From: Saliniramus sp050485405
Lineage (GTDB): Bacteria > Pseudomonadota > Alphaproteobacteria > Rhizobiales > Beijerinckiaceae
DNA: 5,953 nucleotides
Assembly (NCBI GenBank): GCA_050485405.1
Contig: JBJHBI010000118.1
Location: 1-5,953, forward strand
Direction of reading: 5' to 3'
Below the pieces are notes generated by a model. The model saw only the letters and a list, made by a program, of their open reading frames with translations. It was not told where the DNA came from and ran no database searches. Below, piece after piece: positions 1-5,057 of the stretch (positions are counted from its first letter, which is position 1; each line of letters opens with the position of its first letter). The translations under genes and the position numbers were made by a program.

Positions 1-364
1 CATAGGGCTTGCCTGCCGCGACGGTCGCCTCGAACGGGTAGAGATTGACCACGAGCAGGTCGATCGCCTCGATCCCGTGGGCGAACATCGCCGCCTGATG
101 CTCGGGATTGGCGCGCATGCCGAGCAGGCCGCCATGCACCTTGGGATGCAGGGTCTTGACGCGCCCGTCCATCATCTCGGGAAAGCCGGTGACCTCGGAG
201 ACCTCCAGCACCGGCAATCCGGCATCGGCGAGAATACGATGCGTCCCCCCGGTCGAGACCAGCGTGATGCCGCGCGCATGCAGCTTTTCGGCGAAGGCGA
301 CGATGCCGGTCTTGTCGGAAACGGAAAGCAGGGCGCGGGCAATGCGCTTGGTATCGGTGGGCAT
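1..364 (-). CDS. purH: Bifunctional AICAR transformylase/IMP cyclohydrolase PurH, N-terminal part (cut by window edge)
   Basis: PurH performs the last two steps of IMP synthesis in the cytoplasm: formylation of AICAR, then ring closure. Only the first 121 residues are here, and they belong to the MGS-like IMP cyclohydrolase domain. Visible hallmarks are LLSVSDKTG (12-20), the STGGT phosphate-binding loop (37-41), EVTGFPEMMDGRVKTLHP (57-74), KVHGGLL (75-81) and NLYPF (107-111). These are signature segments of the family, so the call is firm. The start is ATG at 364-362, giving MPTDTKRIAR, with a modest purine-rich site (GGATCGAG) just upstream. The C-terminal transformylase domain lies beyond the left edge. 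The gene is divergent from glsA with 200 bp between start codons. I see no convincing sigma-70 promoter for either gene in that gap. Confidence 0.97.
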   Translation of the reverse strand, partial: MPTDTKRIARALLSVSDKTGIVAFAEKLHARGITLVSTGGTHRILADAGLPVLEVSEVTGFPEMMDGRVKTLHPKVHGGLLGMRANPEHQAAMFAHGIEAIDLLVVNLYPFEATVAAGKPY

Positions 365-564
365 GATCTCGATCCGGAAAAATGCTGGCGAAAGCGCAGG
401 CGCGCGGGATGCGGGGCGGTTAGCACGAATGGGCGCATGAAGGAACCGGCTTGTGCGCGCACCTTCCCCATCGCTCGCGCGGCGACGGCCGGCGTGAACC
501 CGGCGCCCCGCCGCGCGTTGTCGGTTCATACGATATTGTCGAAGGAACGAGGGCGGGGGCGAGC

Positions 565-1539
565 ATGACCGGCAAAGGGGACGACACGACGCGGCTTCAA
601 CGGGTGATCGACGACATTGCCGCGCGCATGGCGGATGCCGAGGAGCGCGGCGCGGTGCGGGCCGGCGACGACGACAGCCGCCTTGGCTGCTTCGGCATTG
701 CGGTGCAGACCGCCGACGGCACCCTGGTTCGCGCAGGCGATCACGCCGAGCGATTCCCGATCCAGAGCATTTCGAAGGTCTTCGCCCTCACCATCGCCCT
801 CGAACATGCCGGTGAGGAATTATGGCGGCGCGTCGGGCGCGAGCCCTCGGGTGACCCATATAATTCCATCATCGATCTGGAGCGCCACGAGGGCATGCCG
901 CGCAACCCCTTCATCAATGCGGGGGCGCTCGTCGTCGCCGATGTGATCCTCGCCCACGAAGGTGACGATGCCGAGGTGCCGGAGCCGGTGCGGGCGCGCA
1001 TCGCGCAATCGCTCGGCATCGCGGATCGCAAAGCATGGCCGGATCTCGACCCGGAAGTACTGGCTTCGATCGAGACGGGGCACGTCAACCGCGCGCTCGC
1101 CCATCTGACCCGCTCCTACGACAATCTCGAACATGCGATCGACCGGGTGATGGCGGTCTACGTGCATCAATGCGCGGTCCGGCTGAACTGCGCGGAACTC
1201 GCCCGGGCGGGCTCCTATCTGATGCTCGAACGGGTGGGCGACGAGAAGGGTTCGGCGCGCGACGTACGGCTCGCACGCCGGATCAACGCCCTCATGCTCA
1301 CCTGTGGGCAATATGACGGTGCGGGCGAATTCGCCTATCGCGTCGGCCTGCCGGCCAAAAGCGGCGTCTCGGGCGGCATTCTCGCGATCGTTCCCAACCG
1401 CGCGAGCATCGCCGTCTGGTCGCCCGGGCTCGACCGGTCCGGCAATTCGCTTCTGGGCACCGATGCGCTGGCCTGCCTCGCCGAGGAGATGGACTGGTCG
1501 GTCTTCGGCGCGAGCGGTCTGCCCGACGAGAAACTGTGA
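565..1539 (+). CDS. glsA: Glutaminase (serine-dependent beta-lactamase-fold family)
   Basis: Hydrolyses L-glutamine to glutamate and ammonia in the cytoplasm. The 324-residue product is the usual size for bacterial GlsA (about 310). The nucleophile motif is QSISK at 67-71, with Ser68 and Lys71 forming the S-x-x-K pair. Other family landmarks are NPFINAGAL (114-122, Asn118), NRALA (175-179), VYVHQC (198-203, Tyr199) and the C-terminal block Tyr250 to Val268, which includes AYRVGLPAKSGVSGGI. Compared from memory with E. coli GlsA2, the spacing Tyr250-Val268 is conserved. The Glu that normally sits seven residues before Asn175 is not in register: Ser168 occupies that position and the nearest Glu is Glu170. 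I chose ATG 565 because family homology begins there and a G-rich ribosome-binding stretch lies just upstream. The frame is open back to a TTG at 451, but those 38 codons look non-coding. Convergent with ribF. Confidence 0.95.
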   Translation: MTGKGDDTTRLQRVIDDIAARMADAEERGAVRAGDDDSRLGCFGIAVQTADGTLVRAGDHAERFPIQSISKVFALTIALEHAGEELWRRVGREPSGDPYNSIIDLERHEGMPRNPFINAGALVVADVILAHEGDDAEVPEPVRARIAQSLGIADRKAWPDLDPEVLASIETGHVNRALAHLTRSYDNLEHAIDRVMAVYVHQCAVRLNCAELARAGSYLMLERVGDEKGSARDVRLARRINALMLTCGQYDGAGEFAYRVGLPAKSGVSGGILAIVPNRASIAVWSPGLDRSGNSLLGTDALACLAEEMDWSVFGASGLPDEKL

Positions 1540-1552
1540 GCGCGCGCGCTCA
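1537..1552. repeat. Perfect 16-bp palindrome joining the stop codons of glsA and ribF
   Basis: TGAGCGCGCGCGCTCA is its own reverse complement. The first TGA is the glsA stop, and the last TCA is the ribF stop read on the minus strand. The core is an alternating G/C run of ten bases. There is no T tract on either side, so this is not a textbook intrinsic terminator. A hairpin at the 3' end of both convergent transcripts is possible. Confidence 0.6.
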
Positions 1553-2521
1553 ATCGCGATCCGGCGTGATCATCGAGGGTGTCGCATCGGCAGCGCCGAG
1601 AACAGCGCGGGCGCGGGCCGAATCGTCGTCCATCTGCGCGATCAGCGCCTCGATGCTCTCGAACCGCGCCTCCGGGCGCAGGAAGGCGACGAATTCGACA
1701 TCCGCCTGGGCATCATAGAGATCGCCGGAGAAATCGAAGAGAAAGGTCTCGAGCAAAGGCGCACCGTTGTCGAAGGTCGGGCGGCGGCCGAAGCTCGCGA
1801 CACCGTCATGCAACGCCCCCTTCACCGCCATGCGCACCGCATAGATACCGTGGCGCAGGGCGCAGGCCTCGTGCAGGGCCATGTTGGCGGTGGGATAGCC
1901 GAGATCGCGCCCGCGTTTCTCCCCGTGGCGGATCGGCGCGCTCACGAACCAGCGATAGCCGAGCAGCGCGTTGGCGCCCGCGATATCGCCTTCGGTGAGC
2001 GCGGTGCGGATCGCGCTCGAGGAAATCGCCCCGCCGGTCTCCTCGACGACGGGAACGATTGTGCAGGCGATATCGTGCTGCTCGCAGAAGGCACGCAGCG
2101 TATCGGGATTGCCTTCGCGCCCCTTGCCGAAGTGAAAATCATGGCCGACGACGACGCCCGAGGCGCCGATCTGGTCGACGATGAAGCGTTGCAGGAAATC
2201 CTGCGCGCGCGTTCCGGCGAGCGCTGCGTCGAAACGGCGGATGATCACCCCGTCGAGACCGAGCCGGTGCAGGACGCGGACCCGCTCGCGCTGCGGCGTG
2301 ATGCGGAAGAACGGGGTATCGGGGGCGAAGAACGCACGCGGATGCGGGCTGAAGGTGAGTATCGCCGCCGGCACGCCGCGCGAACGCGCCATGTCCCGCG
2401 CCTGTGCGATCAGCTGCTGGTGGCCGCGATGCACCCCGTCGAAATTGCCGATCGCGATGACGGCGCCGCGTAATTCGCGCGCCACCACCTCGTCCGCACC
2501 CGTCAGTATGAAGCCGCCCAT
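1550..2521 (-). CDS. ribF: Bifunctional riboflavin kinase / FMN adenylyltransferase (FAD synthetase)
   Basis: Makes FMN from riboflavin and ATP, then FAD from FMN and ATP, in the cytoplasm. The product has 323 residues, normal for RibF. The N-terminal nucleotidyltransferase domain (about 1-185) carries GNFDGVHRGH (25-34), TFSPHPR (56-62), VVGHDFHFGKGREG (124-137) and the ISSSAIR ATP-binding motif (166-172). The C-terminal flavokinase domain (about 187-310) carries GYPTAN (208-213), GVASFGRRPTF (240-250), ETFLFDF (258-264, with Glu258 in the catalytic-base position) and FLRPE (280-284). Start is ATG 2521-2519, preceded by a strong GAGAGGGAG ribosome-binding site. The frame stays open a further 67 codons upstream, without family similarity. 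In many proteobacteria ribF precedes ileS-lspA. Here its downstream neighbour is the convergent glsA, so that linkage is absent. No FMN riboswitch-like conserved sequence is visible upstream. Confidence 0.97.
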   Translation of the reverse strand: MGGFILTGADEVVARELRGAVIAIGNFDGVHRGHQQLIAQARDMARSRGVPAAILTFSPHPRAFFAPDTPFFRITPQRERVRVLHRLGLDGVIIRRFDAALAGTRAQDFLQRFIVDQIGASGVVVGHDFHFGKGREGNPDTLRAFCEQHDIACTIVPVVEETGGAISSSAIRTALTEGDIAGANALLGYRWFVSAPIRHGEKRGRDLGYPTANMALHEACALRHGIYAVRMAVKGALHDGVASFGRRPTFDNGAPLLETFLFDFSGDLYDAQADVEFVAFLRPEARFESIEALIAQMDDDSARARAVLGAADATPSMITPDRD

Positions 2522-2694
2522 GCGCTCCCTCTCGCCGTCTTCACGTGCCGCATCACGGTCTGTCGCGGAACGTCGGAAGAGGCAAGTGCGACGGATCGCG
2601 CGCGCGGTCAAGCCGCGAGGCGTCAAGCAGGGACGGTCGTTCGGGTCGTAGCGTGCCGGACGCACAACCTTTCGCAGTGCAGCACAACCGGCGT

Positions 2695-2766
2695 GGTTAA
2701 GCTTTTGCCAACCCAAATCCACTTCCGCAGTTGCGGTTAACTGCTTTTCAAGGGAGCACGGCTATT
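2695..2766 (+). promoter_or_regulatory. Candidate promoter/operator region for the cheY-cheZ genes
   Basis: Two GGTTAA boxes lie 40 bp apart (2695-2700 and 2735-2740). Each is followed by a similar GCTTTT...CAA stretch. The second sits inside a perfect inverted repeat, GCAGTT-N6-AACTGC (2727-2744). TTAACT (2737-2742) and GGCTAT (2760-2765) are 17 bp apart and could be weak -35/-10 elements, which would put the inverted repeat over the -35. The spacing and symmetry are read directly; the regulatory role is inference. The half-sites resemble the TTAA halves of a CtrA box, but there is no TTAA-N7-TTAA pair. Confidence 0.3.
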
Positions 2767-2829
2767 GGTTGTCGTGGCGGGAGGGCTTCTCGAAGGCCTC
2801 CGATACCGATCACGCAGACTCATTGGGAC

Positions 2830-2849
2830 CGCCGCAGACCCCTGCGGCG
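2830..2849 (+). other. Perfect 8-bp stem-loop in the 5' leader of the cheY-type gene
   Basis: CGCCGCAG-ACCC-CTGCGGCG forms an 8-bp stem with a four-base loop. It ends 24 nt before the start codon, just upstream of the GGAG ribosome-binding site (2862-2865). No T run follows, so it does not look like a terminator. It could stabilise the mRNA or influence translation. Confidence 0.45.
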
Positions 2850-2873
2850 CAGGAGCAAACTGGAGCTTGGGAC

Positions 2874-3257
2874 ATGGGCCTCGACCTCAAGATGCCGATC
2901 CTCGTCGTCGACGACTATCAGACGATGGTGCGCATCATTCGCAATCTTTTGAAGCAGCTCGGTTTCGAGGATGTCGACGATGCCAATGACGGCACCGCGG
3001 CCCTCGCCAAGCTCAAGGAGAAGAAGTACGGCCTCGTCATTTCCGACTGGAACATGGAGCCGATGACGGGCTACGAACTTCTGCGGCACGTGCGCTCGGA
3101 CGAAAACCTGCGCGTCACGCCCTTCATCATGGTGACGGCGGAATCGAAGACCGAGAACGTCATCGCCGCCAAGAAGGCCGGTGTGAACAACTACATCGTC
3201 AAACCCTTCAACGCACAGACGCTGAAATCGAAGATCGAGGCCGTCTGCGGCGCGTGA
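2874..3257 (+). CDS. cheY: CheY-type single-domain chemotaxis response regulator
   Basis: A 127-residue receiver domain with no output domain. The phosphoryl-binding site is complete: Asp13/Asp14, the acceptor Asp58 in ISDWNMEPM, Thr88 in MVTAES and Lys110 in VKPF. Tyr107 (switch aromatic), Trp59, Asn60 and Glu90 match E. coli CheY with a one-residue offset (Asp57, Thr87, Tyr106, Lys109). The similarity to E. coli CheY runs through VVDD, MVRIIRNLLKQLGFEDV and VISDWNM. By family knowledge, CheY-P binds FliM at the flagellar switch and changes motor rotation. ATG 2874 has GGAG eight bases upstream and starts the protein at the usual distance from the first beta strand. A longer frame from a TTG at 2769 is unlikely. 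The neighbouring cheZ supports a true CheY role. A general stand-alone receiver protein is the alternative. Confidence 0.93.
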   Translation: MGLDLKMPILVVDDYQTMVRIIRNLLKQLGFEDVDDANDGTAALAKLKEKKYGLVISDWNMEPMTGYELLRHVRSDENLRVTPFIMVTAESKTENVIAAKKAGVNNYIVKPFNAQTLKSKIEAVCGA

Positions 3258-3280
3258 CCCGATTGCGGGGGCGCGGAGAC

Positions 3281-3315
3281 GCGAACGGCGAATTCCCTTG
3301 CGGGAGCGCCGTCGC
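3281..3315 (+). terminator. Imperfect hairpin in the cheY-cheZ spacer (weak terminator or processing site)
   Basis: GCG-(A)-ACGGCG (3281-3290) pairs with CGCCGT-CGC (3307-3315), and an inner CCC/GGG stem is closed by a TTGC loop. Only TTT follows, at 3316-3318. It could partly terminate transcription after cheY and so lower cheZ relative to cheY, or protect the cheY message. Confidence 0.35.
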
Positions 3316-3419
3316 TTTCCGTACCCCGCCGACGGTCCGCAAGCAGAACAGGCGAGGCGCGCGCCCGTGCGGCTCGCATACAGGCCGTTCATCGACAGGG
3401 ATGGGGAAAGGGGCAGGAC

Positions 3420-4013
3420 ATGGCAAGAGCCGCGACGAGTGCCGCCATACGCAAGACCTCGGCCGAGGCGCGCCCGCGCCGCCGCAAGCAGGAGACCGGA
3501 GAGGCCGAGCCGCAGGTCGATATCCGGATGATCGCGCAGGAACTGACCCGCGTGGCCGACTACATTTCGCGGCTCAAGCACGAAATCGGCGCGCTGCGCG
3601 CCAACGAACTTTATCGCAACCGCCTGCCCGGGGCGCATGACGAACTGGGCAATGTGGTCCATGCGACAGCATCGGCGACGAATTCCATCATGGAGGCCGC
3701 CGAGGAGATCCTCGGTTACGACGATCCCGATCTCGAAACCTACCGCGCCCGCGTTCAGGGCCGCGTGATGGATATTTTCGAGGCCTGTTCGTTCCAGGAC
3801 ATTACCGGCCAGCGCATCAGCAAGGTCGTCGAGCATCTCGCCGCCGTCGAGAAGCGTCTGTCGCATTTCGCGAGCGCCGTGAATGCCCGCGACGCGGACA
3901 TTCCTCCCGATGCCGAAGATGCCCGCCGCCAGACCCGCAAGGAAGTCTTCCTGCTCAACGGTCCGAGCGCGGACGGCGTGAGCCAGAACGACATCGACGC
4001 CCTGTTCGACTGA
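3420..4013 (+). CDS. cheZ: CheZ-family protein phosphatase (CheY-P dephosphorylation)
   Basis: A 197-residue product, slightly shorter than E. coli CheZ (214). The core is helical (about 33-155), as expected for the long CheZ four-helix bundle. The signature is ACSFQDITGQRISKV at 122-136. Asp127 and Gln131 sit like E. coli Asp143 and Gln147, the pair that positions water for hydrolysis of the aspartyl phosphate on CheY. The first 30 residues are basic and low in complexity. A linker (about 158-186) leads to a C-terminal acidic peptide, SQNDIDALFD (188-197), in the place where E. coli CheZ carries its CheY-binding helix. The peptide resembles the N-terminal CheY-binding peptide of FliM. ATG 3420 follows a G/A-rich ribosome-binding site. 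It lies 162 nt after cheY on the same strand, probably co-transcribed or partly uncoupled by the spacer hairpin. An intrinsic terminator follows. Confidence 0.88.
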   Translation: MARAATSAAIRKTSAEARPRRRKQETGEAEPQVDIRMIAQELTRVADYISRLKHEIGALRANELYRNRLPGAHDELGNVVHATASATNSIMEAAEEILGYDDPDLETYRARVQGRVMDIFEACSFQDITGQRISKVVEHLAAVEKRLSHFASAVNARDADIPPDAEDARRQTRKEVFLLNGPSADGVSQNDIDALFD

Positions 4014-4055
4014 CCGGATCATCCGGGCGGGACGGCTGCGGGGCATCGCCGCACA

Positions 4056-4073
4056 CGGGTGCTTCGCGACCCG
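4056..4073 (+). other. Small stem-loop downstream of cheZ
   Basis: CGGGT-GC-TTC-GC-(G)-ACCCG can fold into a 7-bp stem with one bulged base and a three-base loop. It lies 43 bp after the cheZ stop and 44 bp before the main terminator hairpin. It is seen directly; its function is unknown. Confidence 0.25.
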
Positions 4074-4116
4074 CCCCTTGTCAGGCGCGTCCGAACCTGC
4101 AAACAAGCGCAACGGC

Positions 4117-4142
4117 GCCACCGCTCCCGGGCGGTGGCTTTT
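4117..4142 (+). terminator. Rho-independent terminator after cheZ
   Basis: A perfect 8-bp stem, GCCACCGC (4117-4124) with GCGGTGGC (4131-4138), closes a TCCCGG loop and is followed at once by TTTT. This is the best intrinsic terminator in the window and would end the cheY-cheZ transcript. It sits only 29 bp before the next start codon. Confidence 0.8.
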
Positions 4143-4171
4143 CCGTTCGTCCGATCGCAGCGAGCCCGACC

Positions 4172-5020
4172 ATGTCAAGCCCCAATGACGATGCCGCCCC
4201 CGTCGATCTCGCCGCCCTGCGCGCGGAGATCGACCGGCTCGACCGCGAGATGCACGAGCGGCTGATGCAGCGCAGCGCCATCATCGAGCGGCTGATTTCG
4301 GTGAAGAAAACCACGCAATCGGGCTCGGCCTTCCGCCCGGGGCGCGAGGCCGCGATGATGAAGGCCCTGGCCGAGCGTCATGGCGGATTGCTGCCGCTCG
4401 ACACGGTCGAATCGATCTGGCGCGTGATCATCGGCACCTTCACCTATGTCCAGGCGCCCTACACGGTTCATGCCGACATTTCCGCCGGCGACGGCCCGAT
4501 GCGCGATTCCGCGCGATTCCATTTCGGCTTCACCGTGCCCTACCATCCCCATCCCGATGCGCGGGCGGTGATCGCCGCCGTGGCCGGCGGGCGCGGGGAT
4601 CTCGGGATCTTTCGTCTCGACCAGGGCGCGTCGGCGGGGGATTGGTGGAACGATCTCATCGGCCCGGACCGCCCCAAGGTGATCGCCCGCCTGCCCTTCA
4701 TCGAGCGCGCCGATCACCCGGCCGGGACGCCGATCTTCGTGATCTCCAAGCCTCTGGCCGATGCGGCGGTGCGCGACGTGGTGCTCTATGCCGCGCGCTT
4801 CGAGCGCTGGCGCTCGGAGGCTGCCCGCGCGATCGCGGGCGCCGGCGGCGAGATCATCTGCACCACCGGGGTCGCGGGTCAGCTGTCGATGCTGTTTTCC
4901 GTGCCCGGCGATCTCGATGCGCAGGCGCTGACGGATATGTTGACACGGGCCGAGGCTGCACCCGCGGAAATTGCCGAGATCGGTTCACACGCGGCGCGGT
5001 ATCGCAGCGATACGGCCTGA
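4172..5020 (+). CDS. AroQ-type chorismate mutase with a C-terminal, probably degenerate prephenate dehydratase/ACT-like extension
   Basis: The N-terminal domain (about 12-95) is an all-helical AroQ chorismate mutase, converting chorismate to prephenate for phenylalanine and tyrosine synthesis. Aligned by eye to the E. coli P-protein mutase domain, Arg17, Arg34, Lys45, Arg58, Glu59 and Gln94 match Arg11, Arg28, Lys39, Arg51, Glu52 and Gln88. The Asp48 position is Arg55. The remaining 185 or so residues are not a standard domain that I recognise. Residues 114-149, ending in GGRGDLGIFRL, resemble the first part of prephenate dehydratase. DHPAGTPIFVISK (181-193) stands where dehydratases have their TRF motif. 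LFSVPGDL to EIGSHAARY (241-277) recalls an ACT domain. At 282 residues it is well short of a P-protein (about 360-390). The dehydratase activity is probably absent. ATG 4172 has only a weak ribosome-binding site (AGCGAG). Convergent with cobO. Confidence 0.85.
   Translation: MSSPNDDAAPVDLAALRAEIDRLDREMHERLMQRSAIIERLISVKKTTQSGSAFRPGREAAMMKALAERHGGLLPLDTVESIWRVIIGTFTYVQAPYTVHADISAGDGPMRDSARFHFGFTVPYHPHPDARAVIAAVAGGRGDLGIFRLDQGASAGDWWNDLIGPDRPKVIARLPFIERADHPAGTPIFVISKPLADAAVRDVVLYAARFERWRSEAARAIAGAGGEIICTTGVAGQLSMLFSVPGDLDAQALTDMLTRAEAAPAEIAEIGSHAARYRSDTA
4501..4520 (+). repeat. Perfect 10-bp tandem duplication inside the chorismate mutase gene
   Basis: GCGCGATTCC occurs twice, back to back. 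The unit is not a multiple of three, so the copies are read in different frames (part of MRDSARFH, residues 110-117). The reading frame and the similarity continue on both sides, so the present state is in frame. Confidence 0.6.
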
Positions 5021-5037
5021 AACGATATGGCTCGAAA
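5008..5037 (+). repeat. Imperfect 15-bp tandem repeat across the chorismate mutase stop codon
   Basis: CGATACGGCCTGAAA (5008-5022) and CGATATGGCTCGAAA (5023-5037) agree at 12 of 15 positions, and a third CGG begins next. The TGA stop (5018-5020) is in the first copy. It is probably a small slippage duplication at the gene end. Confidence 0.45.
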
Positions 5038-5056
5038 CGGGCGCGACGGCGCGTTT
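5035..5056. terminator. Candidate bidirectional terminator between the convergent chorismate mutase gene and cobO
   Basis: AAAC-(GG)-GCGC-GACG-GCGC-GTTT forms an 8-bp stem with a two-base bulge. It is bounded by AAA on the left and TTT on the right, so each strand sees a short T run at its 3' side. It occupies most of the 37-bp gap between the two stops. The stem is short, so efficiency is uncertain. Confidence 0.4.
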
Positions 5057-5057
5057 C

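Larger units (their letters stand above)
2522..2873. other. Divergent intergenic region between ribF and the cheY-type gene
   Basis: This 352-bp gap must hold the promoters for ribF (leftward) and the response regulator (rightward). On the minus strand, two TTGAC-type boxes (complements of 2621-2626 and 2606-2611) could be -35 elements for ribF, but neither has a good -10 at the right distance. On the plus side there are repeated GGTTAA boxes, an inverted repeat and a leader hairpin, listed separately. Short open frames here (for example 2731-2952 plus) show no recognisable protein and overlap the start of the response regulator in another frame. I see no RNA gene. Confidence 0.6.

Noticed and set aside
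451..564. An N-terminal extension of glsA from TTG 451
   Set aside because: The extra 38 residues are Arg/Pro/Gly-rich and lack family similarity. ATG 565 has a G-rich ribosome-binding stretch and the normal GlsA N-terminus.
77..568. A 163-codon plus-strand open frame opposite purH
   Set aside because: Antisense to the conserved PurH N-terminus, and the translation resembles no family I know.
1304..2473. A 389-codon plus-strand open frame opposite ribF
   Set aside because: Mirror of a clear RibF coding sequence. The protein is low-complexity and charged, without a domain, and its start overlaps the end of glsA in another frame.
2522..2720. A possible FMN riboswitch upstream of ribF
   Set aside because: On the minus strand I find none of the conserved RFN-element segments. 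The leader is plain GC-rich sequence.
2769..2873. A 35-residue N-terminal extension of CheY from TTG 2769
   Set aside because: CheY proteins begin a few residues before the first beta strand, as with ATG 2874, which has its own GGAG site. The extension also reads through the leader hairpin.
4014..4116. A leader peptide controlling the chorismate mutase by attenuation
   Set aside because: The available small frames, such as one from GTG 4059, contain no run of Phe, Tyr or Trp codons.
2820..4178. A 452-codon open frame on the minus strand opposite cheY and cheZ
   Set aside because: It runs antisense to two well-recognised genes. Its translation has no recognisable domain and is the Arg/Ala/Gly-rich type produced by the reverse of GC-rich codons.
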